Below are positions 1 through 7,205 of a stretch of 14,670 nucleotides of DNA, piece after piece. How positions within the stretch are numbered: the first letter of the stretch is position 1; every line of letters begins with the position of its first letter. The notes beneath the pieces are model-generated. The model searched no databases. It worked only from the letters and a program-made list of their open reading frames with translations, and was not told where the DNA came from. The position numbers and the translations under genes were made by a program. This stretch comes from Clostridiales bacterium UBA1752 (lineage in GTDB: Bacteria > Bacillota > Clostridia > Oscillospirales > CAG-382). The DNA is taken from positions 37,229 to 51,898 of the forward strand of contig DCHM01000022.1 of assembly GCA_002314835.1 (NCBI GenBank). The letters are read 5' to 3'.

Positions 1-744
1 AATTGCACACCCGTCGGCACTACGCCTTACGGCTTGCTCAGCTTGATAACGGCGAGTGACTTTACAAACTGCAAAGGCTATTTCGACCTCGTTTATAATC
101 CTTTGAGGACAAAAACCGTGCAGGATTTCAGCGACTTAGGCGTTTATACTCAAAACGGTTTATATATGCTCGTGGCACAAGCGGCTTATACGCAAGAGTT
201 GGCGCTAAAAAACGGAGCTTGCAATAAAATAAATAATGTTTTCATAACTGTTGCTAACTCAAAGCGCAACATCGTTTTGACGGGCATGCCGGGTTGCGGC
301 AAGAGCACGGTGGGCAGTATGCTCGCAAAAGGTTTGGGGCGCGAGTTTGCAGATACGGACGAGTTGTTTTTTGAGGCGTACGGCATCACTCCGAGCGAGT
401 GCATAAAGCGCTTTGGTGAAAACGATTTCAGAAAAAAAGAAAAGCTTATCGTAGAGTCTGTTTCGTCCCGGCAGGGCATAGTAATCGCTACCGGCGGCGG
501 AGCTATCATTGACAAGCAAAACTATATGCTGCTAAGGCAAAACGGCGTTATCTGCTATCTGCATCGCGAACCCTCCGATTTGGCGCCCTTGCCAAACAGA
601 CCGCTTGCGGATAGCAAGCAAAAGCTTATGAAACTATATGCACAGCGCATTGACGTTTACAAGTCACATTGCGACTTAATTATTACACAAACCGACTACC
701 GCGAGGCAGCCGACACGATATTAAAAAAGGCTTTTATTGTATGA
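1..744 (+). CDS. aroE-aroK: Bifunctional shikimate dehydrogenase-shikimate kinase fusion (5' partial)
   Basis: The reading frame is open from the first base, so the gene begins upstream; 247 codons are visible. Visible residues 1-72 are the C-terminal end of shikimate 5-dehydrogenase (AroE): an NCTPVG segment at the edge, DLVYNPL at 29-35, and NGLYMLVAQAA at 52-62, whose Gln60 matches the conserved substrate-contacting glutamine. A linker of about 15 residues leads into a complete shikimate kinase (about 88-247). That domain has the P-loop GMPGCGKST at 95-103, DTD at 118-120, Arg144 in DFRKKE, GGG at 165-167, NRPL with Arg200, and the late Arg216. The protein should therefore carry out two consecutive cytosolic steps, 3-dehydroshikimate to shikimate (NADPH) and shikimate to shikimate-3-phosphate (ATP). 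The stop codon overlaps the aroA start (ATGA), so the product feeds the enzyme encoded next. The kinase call is very firm. The AroE part is judged from its last third only. Confidence 0.9.
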   Translation, partial: NCTPVGTTPYGLLSLITASDFTNCKGYFDLVYNPLRTKTVQDFSDLGVYTQNGLYMLVAQAAYTQELALKNGACNKINNVFITVANSKRNIVLTGMPGCGKSTVGSMLAKGLGREFADTDELFFEAYGITPSECIKRFGENDFRKKEKLIVESVSSRQGIVIATGGGAIIDKQNYMLLRQNGVICYLHREPSDLAPLPNRPLADSKQKLMKLYAQRIDVYKSHCDLIITQTDYREAADTILKKAFIV

Positions 745-1889
745 CCGTCACTATCGGCAAGTCAATAGCACGCGGAGAGGTCACGCCTCCTGCGTCAAAA
801 AGCATATTGCACAGAGCCATTATCTGTAACGCACTTTCTGGTGGCAATATTACGGGCAACAACGCTTGCGATGATATTAGCGCCACTCGCAGGTGCCTGT
901 CTTTATGCTCTTTTGACGGCAAAGCATTAAGTGCTTTGGGAACTCTTGACTGCGGCGAAAGCGCCACGACGCTGAGGCTTTTGATGCCTCTGCTTATGAA
1001 CGGCAGCAAAACGGTCTTTGCCTGCGAGCCTTCGTTGCTTGCAAGACCTATGGACGTTTACAAAGCAATTTGCAAACATTATACAAACAGCAGTGGCGCT
1101 ATCTCTATTTGCGACACTCTGAGTGCAGGTGAATATATCATAGACGGCAGCATCAGTTCTCAGTTTGCTTCGGGGCTTATGCTCGCTTTGCCTCTCAAAG
1201 ACGGTGACAGTGTTATAAGGTTTAATAAACCGCTCGTCAGCAAGAGCTACGTTACCATGACTGCGGCGGTTATGTCCGCATACGGCGTCTGTGCTAAAGT
1301 TTTTGACGACAGGATAGAGATAAAAGGCAATCAAACCTACAATGCTTGCGACTATGTTTGCGAGTGTGACGAATCGTCTGCAGCATATATCGGCGCTTTT
1401 GGCTTTGTCGGCGGCGACGTTAACGTATCTGGCAGACAAAAGCCGTCTTTGCAGGGCGACTCTGTTTGGAACGATATATTTCAAACATTATGTAAACAAA
1501 ACGCTACGATAGATGTTACAAATACTCCCGACCTCGCGCCGATTATTATGGCACTTGCGGCGCTTAAAAACGGCGCTACACTACTCGGTACTCATCGGCT
1601 CGGATATAAAGAAAGCGACCGCGTAATGGCGATGAGAGACGAGCTTGCCAAGGTTTTGCCGGATATGCGATTTGTTATCGGCGATGATAGCGTACAAATT
1701 ACCCCTGGCAGGACTTTTGTCTCCGGTCAAACTATTGATTCGCACGGCGACCACCGTATAGCTATGGCTATGTCACTATTGCTTTCGCTCTGCGGCGGAA
1801 ATATAGCTGGCGCCGAATGTGTCGACAAGAGCTATCCCAGTTTTTTTAACGACTTAAAATCATTAGGAATCGAGGTGCGAGCCTTATGA
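741..1889 (+). CDS. aroA: 3-phosphoshikimate 1-carboxyvinyltransferase (EPSP synthase)
   Basis: 382 residues, shorter than the roughly 427 of the E. coli enzyme. It joins shikimate-3-phosphate and phosphoenolpyruvate to give EPSP. ATG 741 is chosen because it overlaps the preceding stop as ATGA and opens directly into the family N-terminus; an AAAAAAGG stretch lies about 10 bases upstream. Visible motifs are PPASKSILHRA with Lys20 and Arg25, CGESATTLR at 71-79 (PEP/glyphosate loop), SSQF at 139-142, QGD at 238-240, PDLAPIIMALAA with the catalytic Asp264, YKESDR at 289-294, and SHGDHRIAM at 334-342. All core catalytic residues appear present. The unusual feature is Ala75, at the place of E. 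coli Gly96, where glycine is the rule in glyphosate-sensitive enzymes. The residue equivalent to Pro101 is Leu80. Shortening seems to fall in the loops between the two lobes. It is the second gene of the shikimate operon. Confidence 0.96.
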   Translation: MTVTIGKSIARGEVTPPASKSILHRAIICNALSGGNITGNNACDDISATRRCLSLCSFDGKALSALGTLDCGESATTLRLLMPLLMNGSKTVFACEPSLLARPMDVYKAICKHYTNSSGAISICDTLSAGEYIIDGSISSQFASGLMLALPLKDGDSVIRFNKPLVSKSYVTMTAAVMSAYGVCAKVFDDRIEIKGNQTYNACDYVCECDESSAAYIGAFGFVGGDVNVSGRQKPSLQGDSVWNDIFQTLCKQNATIDVTNTPDLAPIIMALAALKNGATLLGTHRLGYKESDRVMAMRDELAKVLPDMRFVIGDDSVQITPGRTFVSGQTIDSHGDHRIAMAMSLLLSLCGGNIAGAECVDKSYPSFFNDLKSLGIEVRAL

Positions 1890-2896
1890 TGAATATGAAG
1901 TTTTACCGCAAACTGCCTATCCCTCAGGAGGTAAAGCGCGAGTATCCATTAACGCCCAAAATGGCTGAGATAAAAGCTGAGCGTGACAAGGCGATATGCG
2001 ACGTGTTCACGGGCGACAGCGATAAGTTTTTGCTCGTCATAGGCCCTTGCTCTGCCGACAATACAGACGCGGTCCTCGAGTACCTTGCGAGACTTAAGGC
2101 TCTGTCCGATAAGGTAAAAGACAAGATAATCGTTATCCCTCGCATTTATACGGGCAAGCCGCGCACTACCGGCGACGGCTACAAGGGTATGCTGCATCAG
2201 CCTGACCCCACTATGCACGACGATATGCTGCAGGGGATTATTTCGATAAGGTCGTTGCACATGACCGCTCTCAGAGACTACGGCTTCAGCACGGCTGACG
2301 AAATGCTATATCCCGAAAACCACAGGTATTTGTCAGACCTTTTGTCATATACCGTCGTGGGTGCCCGCTCGGTCGAAAATCAACAGCACCGTCTGACTGC
2401 GAGCGGACTCGATATACCCGTCGGTATGAAGAACCCCATTTCCGGCGACCTGTCGGTTATGCTTAACGCAATAAGGACTTCGCGCCACGGGCACACCTTT
2501 TTGTACCGCGGATGGGAGGTTGAGAGCACCGGCAACCGCTTGACGCACGGCGTGCTCAGAGGCAGTAAGGACGCTCCAAACTGCGGCATTGACGACGTTA
2601 AACGCTGTCTTGAGCTCTTTGACGAGTACGGCATAGACAATCCTGCCGTTATAATAGACACAAATCATTCAAACTCGGGCAAAGACTATCTGAGACAGAT
2701 AGATATAGCTTTGGACACCGTAAAATACAGACAGAGCGCTATCAAAAAGTTTGTAAAAGGCTTGATGATAGAGAGCTATCTCGAGGACGGATGCCAGAGC
2801 ATAGGCGCTGGGCGCTTTGGTTGCTCTATCACCGACCCGTGCCTCGGGTGGCAAAAGACAAACGAGCTGGTATTAAAGCTTGCAGATTTACTGTGA
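1886..2896 (+). CDS. aroF: 3-deoxy-7-phosphoheptulonate (DAHP) synthase, class I
   Basis: 336 residues, the usual length of the AroF/G/H type. It condenses phosphoenolpyruvate and erythrose-4-phosphate, the committed first step of aromatic amino acid synthesis. ATG 1886 overlaps the aroA stop (ATGA) and has GAGGTG at 1873-1878, seven bases upstream; ATG 1889 and ATG 1895 are possible alternatives. Motifs seen are IGPCSADN, KPRTTGDGYKG (PEP-binding Lys/Arg), VGARSVENQQHR, VGMKNPISGD, TGNRLTHGVLRG, DTNHSNSGK and MIESYLEDGCQ. The four expected metal ligands are Cys55, His261, Glu296 and Asp317 (ITDPCLGW). The N-terminal 40 or so residues match the extension that carries feedback control in this class. 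Which aromatic amino acid inhibits it cannot be told from sequence alone. Sitting behind aroEK and aroA, it pairs the entry step of the pathway with its later steps. Confidence 0.97.
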   Translation: MMNMKFYRKLPIPQEVKREYPLTPKMAEIKAERDKAICDVFTGDSDKFLLVIGPCSADNTDAVLEYLARLKALSDKVKDKIIVIPRIYTGKPRTTGDGYKGMLHQPDPTMHDDMLQGIISIRSLHMTALRDYGFSTADEMLYPENHRYLSDLLSYTVVGARSVENQQHRLTASGLDIPVGMKNPISGDLSVMLNAIRTSRHGHTFLYRGWEVESTGNRLTHGVLRGSKDAPNCGIDDVKRCLELFDEYGIDNPAVIIDTNHSNSGKDYLRQIDIALDTVKYRQSAIKKFVKGLMIESYLEDGCQSIGAGRFGCSITDPCLGWQKTNELVLKLADLL

Positions 2897-2905
2897 GGTA
2901 TATTT

Positions 2906-3742
2906 ATGATAATCAAAAATCAAACCTTTGACGCCGAGAGAGCGCTGTATAACCTCAAGGACAGCGAGGTAATTGACTGCACCTTTGCAGGGCCTGCCGA
3001 CGGCGAATCCGCTTTTAAGGAAGGGCACAATATCAAAGTTTGCGGCTGTAATTTTTCGCTCAGATATCCGTTTTGGCACGATATCGGCTTTGAGATAGAT
3101 AAATGCAGCCTCGACAGTCTCACGAGAGCGGCACTTTGGTATTCACGCGGCGGTGTTATCAAAAACAGTGTTTTGCACGGCATCAAAGCGCTCAGAGAGT
3201 GCAGTGACGTTAAAATAATAGGCAGCGATATTGATTCGGCGGAATTCGGCTGGCGATGCAAAAACATTGATATCTCAAATACCAAAGTAAACTCTGAGTA
3301 CTTTATGTTTGAAACCGAGGGCGGCAACCTCGAAAATCTCGATATGACGGGCAAGTATTCGTTTCAATACACCAGAGACTTGGAGGTTACGGACTCTGTG
3401 TTTCACACCAAAGACGCTTTTTGGCACAGCAAAAACGTCACGGTCAAAAACAGCGTTATTGCAGGCGAATATCTCGCTTGGTATAGCGAAGGTCTGACGC
3501 TGATAGGCTGCAAGATAAGCGGCACACAGCCGCTGTGCTACTGCAAAAACCTCACGCTGATAGACTGCACTATGGATAACTGCGATTTGTCGTTTGAATA
3601 TTCAGACGTATGCGCGAGTATAACGGGCCATATTGATTCGGTAAAAAACCCTGCGTCGGGTCACATAACCGCAGACTCGATAGGCGAGATAATAACCTCC
3701 GATTCGGTCATAGAAACAAACTGTGAGATTACAATCAGATAA
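2906..3742 (+). CDS. DUF3737 family right-handed beta-helix protein
   Basis: 278 residues, close to the length I recall for DUF3737. It starts at ATG 2906, nine bases after the DAHP synthase stop, with GAGGT at 2895-2899 overlapping that stop. There is no signal peptide or membrane segment, so a soluble cytoplasmic protein is expected. From about residue 50 to 235 the chain is a series of 18-21 residue units. Each has an aromatic or polar turn followed by a short beta strand and an N/D/G-S/C turn: FWHDI 56, WYSRG 78, RECSD 97, WRCKN 116, FETEG 135, YTRDL 155, WHSKN 173, WYSEG 192, YCKNL 212, EYSDV 231. Such periodicity indicates a parallel beta-helix of about ten coils. The C-terminus (HIDSVKNPASG, then IGEI) also fits the family as I remember it. 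No biochemical function is known to me and none should be assumed. It is the last gene of the shikimate operon, so co-transcription is likely. Confidence 0.85.
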   Translation: MIIKNQTFDAERALYNLKDSEVIDCTFAGPADGESAFKEGHNIKVCGCNFSLRYPFWHDIGFEIDKCSLDSLTRAALWYSRGGVIKNSVLHGIKALRECSDVKIIGSDIDSAEFGWRCKNIDISNTKVNSEYFMFETEGGNLENLDMTGKYSFQYTRDLEVTDSVFHTKDAFWHSKNVTVKNSVIAGEYLAWYSEGLTLIGCKISGTQPLCYCKNLTLIDCTMDNCDLSFEYSDVCASITGHIDSVKNPASGHITADSIGEIITSDSVIETNCEITIR

Positions 3743-3746
3743 AAAT

Positions 3747-3775
3747 AAAGCCGCTTTGATAGCGGCTTTTGTATT
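3747..3775. terminator. Bidirectional intrinsic terminator
   Basis: A perfect 9-bp stem, AAAGCCGCT (3747-3755) and AGCGGCTTT (3761-3769), has the 5-base loop TTGAT. It is followed by a T-rich tail on the plus strand; on the minus strand ATTTTTAT follows. It lies five bases after the DUF3737 stop and ten bases beyond the stop of the oncoming ABC transporter gene, so it can end transcription from both sides. Confidence 0.9.
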
Positions 3776-3784
3776 TGTATGAGC

Positions 3785-5500
3785 TTAGTCCTCTATAGAC
3801 GAATTATACATTGCGGCGTAATAACCGTTTTTGTCCATCAGCTCTGCGTGATTGCCTTTTTCGATAATGCCGTTTTCGCCCAAAACTATTATCGTATCGC
3901 AGTTTTTGACGGTAGTCAGTCTGTGTGCGATGATAATGGAGGTTTTGCCGCGCGACAGCTCGTCAAACGACTTTTGTATCAGCTTTTCGGTTATGTTGTC
4001 GAGCGCGCTCGTAGCTTCGTCGAGTATCAGTATGCCGGGGTTTTTGAGGAATATGCGAGCAATGGCTATCCTTTGCTTTTGACCTCCCGAAAGCTGTATG
4101 CCGCGCTCACCGCATATAGTATCGTACTTGTTGGGCATTGATTCCACAAACTCGTCTATCTGTGCTTTTTTTGCGGCGGCTTTTACGTCGTCGAGGGTAG
4201 CGTCGGGCTTGCCGTATCTGATATTGTCGGCGATAGAGCCCCAGAATATAAACACATCCTGCTGTATGTGACCTATCTGATTGCGCAGTGAAGTAATATC
4301 ATAGTCTTTTACGTTAACGTCGTCTATGAGTAAGCTGCCTTTGCTTACGTCGTAAAACCTCGGTATCAGCTTTGAAATCGTTGATTTGCCGACGCCCGTT
4401 TCACCGACGATGCCGACCTTTTCGCCGGGCTTTATAGTGATGCTGAAATTATTGAGGACGTATCTGTCGTCGCTCTTGTATTTAAACGAAACGTTGTCAA
4501 ACTCGATTTTGCCGTTTAGTGACGTGACTACTTTGGCGTCGGGCGAAGAAACAATCTCGTTTTTGACGTTCATGATGCTGTAAAACTTTTCGTAGCCCGA
4601 CCACGCTTGCTGGGTGGTTTCGACGATAGTCGGCATGCGCGATACCGAAGAAATCAAGCTGTTGACGTACAAAAAGAACATAACGAGGTCTGGTATCGTG
4701 TCACTGCCGCGATTGATGATGATAACTCCGCTTATAGTGAGCAGTATCAGCTTTGTGACGTTGGCGATAAAGTTATTTGTCGAATAGAATATAGCGGTTT
4801 CTTTTACTTGGCGTAGGCGCGACGAAACGTATTCGCCGTTGATGCTCGTAAAATTGCTTTTTTCGTACTTTTCGTTGCTAAAGGCTTTGGTGAGCTGAAC
4901 ACCTGCGAGAGACGAGGCTATCTTTGCTGAAAGCTCGCCCTGTTCTTTGCGTATGTCTCTAAAGCACTTCATCATTCTTTTGCGTCTTAAAACGGTAAAC
5001 ACCGCGAGCACCGCAAGCCCGGAAACCATGACGAGAGTAAGGCGCCAGTTGACTATCGCGCATAGCGTCAAAGGGATGACGACGTTGATGGCTACTGTTA
5101 TGATATCTTCTATCGAGTGGTGGCTTGCTTCGCTTATTTCGTTGAGATGCGAGGTCAGATTGGCGAGCAATTCGCCGCTTTGCTTGTCGTCAAAGTATTG
5201 ATAGTCCATTTCCTCAAACTTATTAAACAAGTCACTCCTCATATCTGCCTCGATATGTATGCCGAGCAAATGACCTACGTATCCGATGGAATACGAGCAG
5301 AAGTAATGCAGGCCGTATATCACGAGCAACGAGACTGCTATAATAGCCAGATACTGAGCCGTGTCAACCTTGCCGTTCAATATTTCTCTCGTAAGATACG
5401 GATAAATAGTATCTATGGCGGCGAAAAGCAGTGTGCAGCCTACGTCAAAAGCGAGTAGCTTTTTGTGCCTTTTATAATATGCAACCAAAGTTTTTATCAT
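3785..5500 (-). CDS. Half-size ABC exporter (MsbA/MdlB-like permease-ATPase fusion)
   Basis: 571 residues, typical for a half transporter that works as a homo- or heterodimer in the cytoplasmic membrane. The N-terminal type IV exporter domain has about six helices, near residues 15-35, 50-72, 130-150, 152-172, 240-262 and 270-290. It is followed by a nucleotide-binding domain from about 330. Walker A is GETGVGKST (366-374), the Q-loop is IQQD (412-415), the signature is LSGGQ (470-474), Walker B is ILILDE with catalytic Glu495, and the H-loop is His526. All are intact, so a homodimer could hydrolyse ATP at both sites. The ATG at 5500 has GAGGTGA upstream. No partner half-transporter or regulator gene lies next to it. 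The substrate (lipid, peptide or drug) cannot be inferred. It is transcribed alone, toward the shikimate operon, and ends at the shared hairpin. Confidence 0.95.
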   Translation of the reverse strand: MIKTLVAYYKRHKKLLAFDVGCTLLFAAIDTIYPYLTREILNGKVDTAQYLAIIAVSLLVIYGLHYFCSYSIGYVGHLLGIHIEADMRSDLFNKFEEMDYQYFDDKQSGELLANLTSHLNEISEASHHSIEDIITVAINVVIPLTLCAIVNWRLTLVMVSGLAVLAVFTVLRRKRMMKCFRDIRKEQGELSAKIASSLAGVQLTKAFSNEKYEKSNFTSINGEYVSSRLRQVKETAIFYSTNNFIANVTKLILLTISGVIIINRGSDTIPDLVMFFLYVNSLISSVSRMPTIVETTQQAWSGYEKFYSIMNVKNEIVSSPDAKVVTSLNGKIEFDNVSFKYKSDDRYVLNNFSITIKPGEKVGIVGETGVGKSTISKLIPRFYDVSKGSLLIDDVNVKDYDITSLRNQIGHIQQDVFIFWGSIADNIRYGKPDATLDDVKAAAKKAQIDEFVESMPNKYDTICGERGIQLSGGQKQRIAIARIFLKNPGILILDEATSALDNITEKLIQKSFDELSRGKTSIIIAHRLTTVKNCDTIIVLGENGIIEKGNHAELMDKNGYYAAMYNSSIED

Positions 5501-5573
5501 CGTGTCACCTCGCAGGGTTATTATTAGCTTTATTAGTCTATCATATTTTTAAGAAAATGCAACCTCGTTTTTG

Positions 5574-5614
5574 CAAAAAAAGTCCAAACCTCTTTTAAAA
5601 GTAGGTTCGGACTT
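5574..5614 (-). terminator. Intrinsic terminator of the VTC/DUF4956 operon
   Basis: Read on the minus strand, a 12-bp stem (5614-5603 pairing with 5591-5580, AAGTCCGAACCT with AGGTTTGGACTT, one G-T pair) closes an 11-base loop and runs straight into a stretch of Ts. It starts six bases past the DUF4956 stop codon. The remaining bases to 5500 form an AT-rich leader for the ABC exporter gene, in which I could not settle a well-spaced promoter. Confidence 0.88.
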
Positions 5615-5619
5615 GATTT

Positions 5620-6303
5620 TTAAGCTATAAAGTTCTTTTCGTCGTCGGGGTCGAGTATCACGCGCACAGTAAGGTTGCCGTTGCGCTCGCGTAGTGCGTC
5701 GATAAATTGCTTTATGTCTGCGCCGGGCTTTAGCCTTACAACGTAGCAAAGCTCGCACAGCGAGCCGTATTCGGTCGTCTTGACTGAGTGTAGCTTGCTG
5801 CTTGATGCGTATGCCTGCATTACGTCGTCAAACGCTCCGGGATAGTCCATATCCTCGGGGATGGTGATGCGGAGCTTAATGACACCTTTGGGAGTGCGTC
5901 CGACTTTGAGCAGCTCAAGCGCAGTGATAACTGCGAGCACTACGACGGTAAAGCAAGCCGTATAAGCGACGTAGCCAGTGCCGCATCCGAGACCGATAGC
6001 GAGTGCAAAAAACAGATATGTAAGGTCTTTGGGTGAGCCGAGCGTCGTGCGGAATCTGATGACGGCGGCGGCACCTGCGAGCGAGAGGGCGGCGGCGGTG
6101 TTTGTGCCTACCAATAATATAATCGAAGAGCTGACTGCCGGTATCAGTATGATAGGCAACACGATAGCTGAGGAATATCCTACGCTCCTGTGGGTCAGCA
6201 TATAAACGAGCGCCGAGAGCAAGCCGAGGCCGATAGCTGAGCCGAGCATGATGAGTGTGTTACCGAGGTTGAGCCCTTCGGTAAATACAGTTTGAAAGTC
6301 CAT
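5620..6303 (-). CDS. DUF4956 domain membrane protein
   Basis: 227 residues. The first 135 or so are strongly hydrophobic, with about four to five membrane helices (near 13-35, 44-64, 67-82, 93-110 and 112-133). Between them sits the small, Ala/Gly-rich family hallmark AAAVIRFRTTLGSPKDLTY at 78-96. The last 90 residues are soluble and alternate predicted strands and helices, compatible with a small alpha/beta cytosolic domain. The ATG at 6303 shares one base with the stop of the upstream VTC gene (TAATG), which implies translational coupling. Pairing of DUF4956 with VTC-domain proteins is widespread in bacteria, and a role as the membrane partner of the VTC enzyme is the common guess. No activity is established to my knowledge. 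The gene ends at its own hairpin. Confidence 0.9.
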   Translation of the reverse strand: MDFQTVFTEGLNLGNTLIMLGSAIGLGLLSALVYMLTHRSVGYSSAIVLPIILIPAVSSSIILLVGTNTAAALSLAGAAAVIRFRTTLGSPKDLTYLFFALAIGLGCGTGYVAYTACFTVVVLAVITALELLKVGRTPKGVIKLRITIPEDMDYPGAFDDVMQAYASSSKLHSVKTTEYGSLCELCYVVRLKPGADIKQFIDALRERNGNLTVRVILDPDDEKNFIA

Positions 6304-7049
6304 TATATATTTACCTCACTTAGTGATTTATCTTTTATCAGTCTGTAAGCCGTGCCGTATTTGGAAAAGCTGTGCGGATATATTTTGCACTTTGCCAGTG
6401 CTTTTGCGAGCCACAGCGGCATAGCATCGTTAAATTTCAGTTCGAGGATAAGCGTATCGGCAGACAGTATCGGTTTGCCGTAATCGCCGTCAGATAGCGT
6501 GACGTCGGTATCTCTGTAAGTTATATTAAAGTCAAAGGTCACGCGGATTTCGGGGTCGTAGGTACAGTAATACGCGCGTCTGTCATAAGCTATATACATC
6601 TTGGGCGAAAGCTTATTGACCTTGAAATAGTACGCAAACTCACGCGTCATCTGCTCGTCTGTGCCGACAGGTGGGATGCCCTCCTGCATAAACCTTACGG
6701 CGTCACTTTCACTGCATTTGATACGGCGCTTTACTCCGACACCGTATATTTTGCGCTTGACTTCCAAAAAGCCGATACCGGTTTGCGCGTAATTTTCATA
6801 AGCTCTAAAGCGAGCTTTTTCTTTGTAATTCGGCTTTTGAACCGAATTGCGCGCTATTTCATAGTCGTCTGTGTCGAGATAAAGGTTAAAAATGCGGTAC
6901 GTTTTGCCGTCAACGCAAAACCTGTCCGGCGTGATATAATCTTTGATGCAGTCGTAAAACTCGTCTGCTTTTTGCTTTGTCACCATATACTTGCGCTCGT
7001 ATCGCTTAAACGAGGTGGTAGTATTTACGGTTCTGACCGTTTTGGGCAC
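6303..7049 (-). CDS. VTC domain (polyphosphate polymerase-like, CYTH superfamily) protein
   Basis: 248 residues, all one domain. The start is GTG 7049, preceded by AGGAGG (7063-7058) at a spacing of eight. The fold family is the triphosphate tunnel metalloenzyme type known from yeast Vtc4, which makes polyphosphate from ATP. The charged tunnel residues can be followed in order: ERKY at 18-21, KARFRAY at 78-84, FLEVKRK at 94-100, VKRR at 106-109, YDRRAYY at 155-161, IRVTFDF at 168-174, the acidic ILELKF at 201-206, and SFSKYGTAYR at 227-236. Paired strands ending in Glu96/Lys98 and Glu203/Lys205 fit a metal and triphosphate site. There are no SPX or membrane parts, so the DUF4956 protein downstream probably provides membrane contact. 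Polyphosphate synthesis is an inference from the eukaryotic family; another nucleotide or triphosphate reaction is possible. Confidence 0.88.
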   Translation of the reverse strand: MPKTVRTVNTTTSFKRYERKYMVTKQKADEFYDCIKDYITPDRFCVDGKTYRIFNLYLDTDDYEIARNSVQKPNYKEKARFRAYENYAQTGIGFLEVKRKIYGVGVKRRIKCSESDAVRFMQEGIPPVGTDEQMTREFAYYFKVNKLSPKMYIAYDRRAYYCTYDPEIRVTFDFNITYRDTDVTLSDGDYGKPILSADTLILELKFNDAMPLWLAKALAKCKIYPHSFSKYGTAYRLIKDKSLSEVNI

Positions 7050-7103
7050 GCTTTTCGCCTCCTGACAGGTGAATGATAGCAGAGATGACTTTAATTACCC
7101 TTA

Positions 7104-7132
7104 ATTTTAACACCATTTAAAATAAAAAGCAA
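7104..7132 (-). promoter_or_regulatory. Probable promoter of the VTC/DUF4956 operon
   Basis: On the minus strand TTGCTT (7132-7127) and TAAAAT (7109-7104) are 17 bases apart. The -10 matches consensus at five of six positions and the -35 at only three. A start near 7097 would give a leader of about 50 bases before the GTG. The stretch is very AT-rich, so other choices are possible. Confidence 0.4.
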
Positions 7133-7205
7133 TAAAAAATGAGCGCTTAAAATAATTTCAAATATCAGCCGATAATCGACGCTTTATGCTAAATATACAG
7201 TAAAA

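Noticed and set aside
669..740. EPSP synthase with a 24-residue N-terminal extension
   Set aside because: The extension is the shifted reading of the shikimate kinase end. The family N-terminus begins at ATG 741, which also makes a typical ATGA overlap.
741..1889. Class II (CP4-type) EPSP synthase assignment
   Set aside because: Although Ala75 matches the CP4 alanine, the SSQF motif and the KESDR/GDHR regions look like class I. The class II SAQxK signature is absent, so only the residue, not the class, is claimed.
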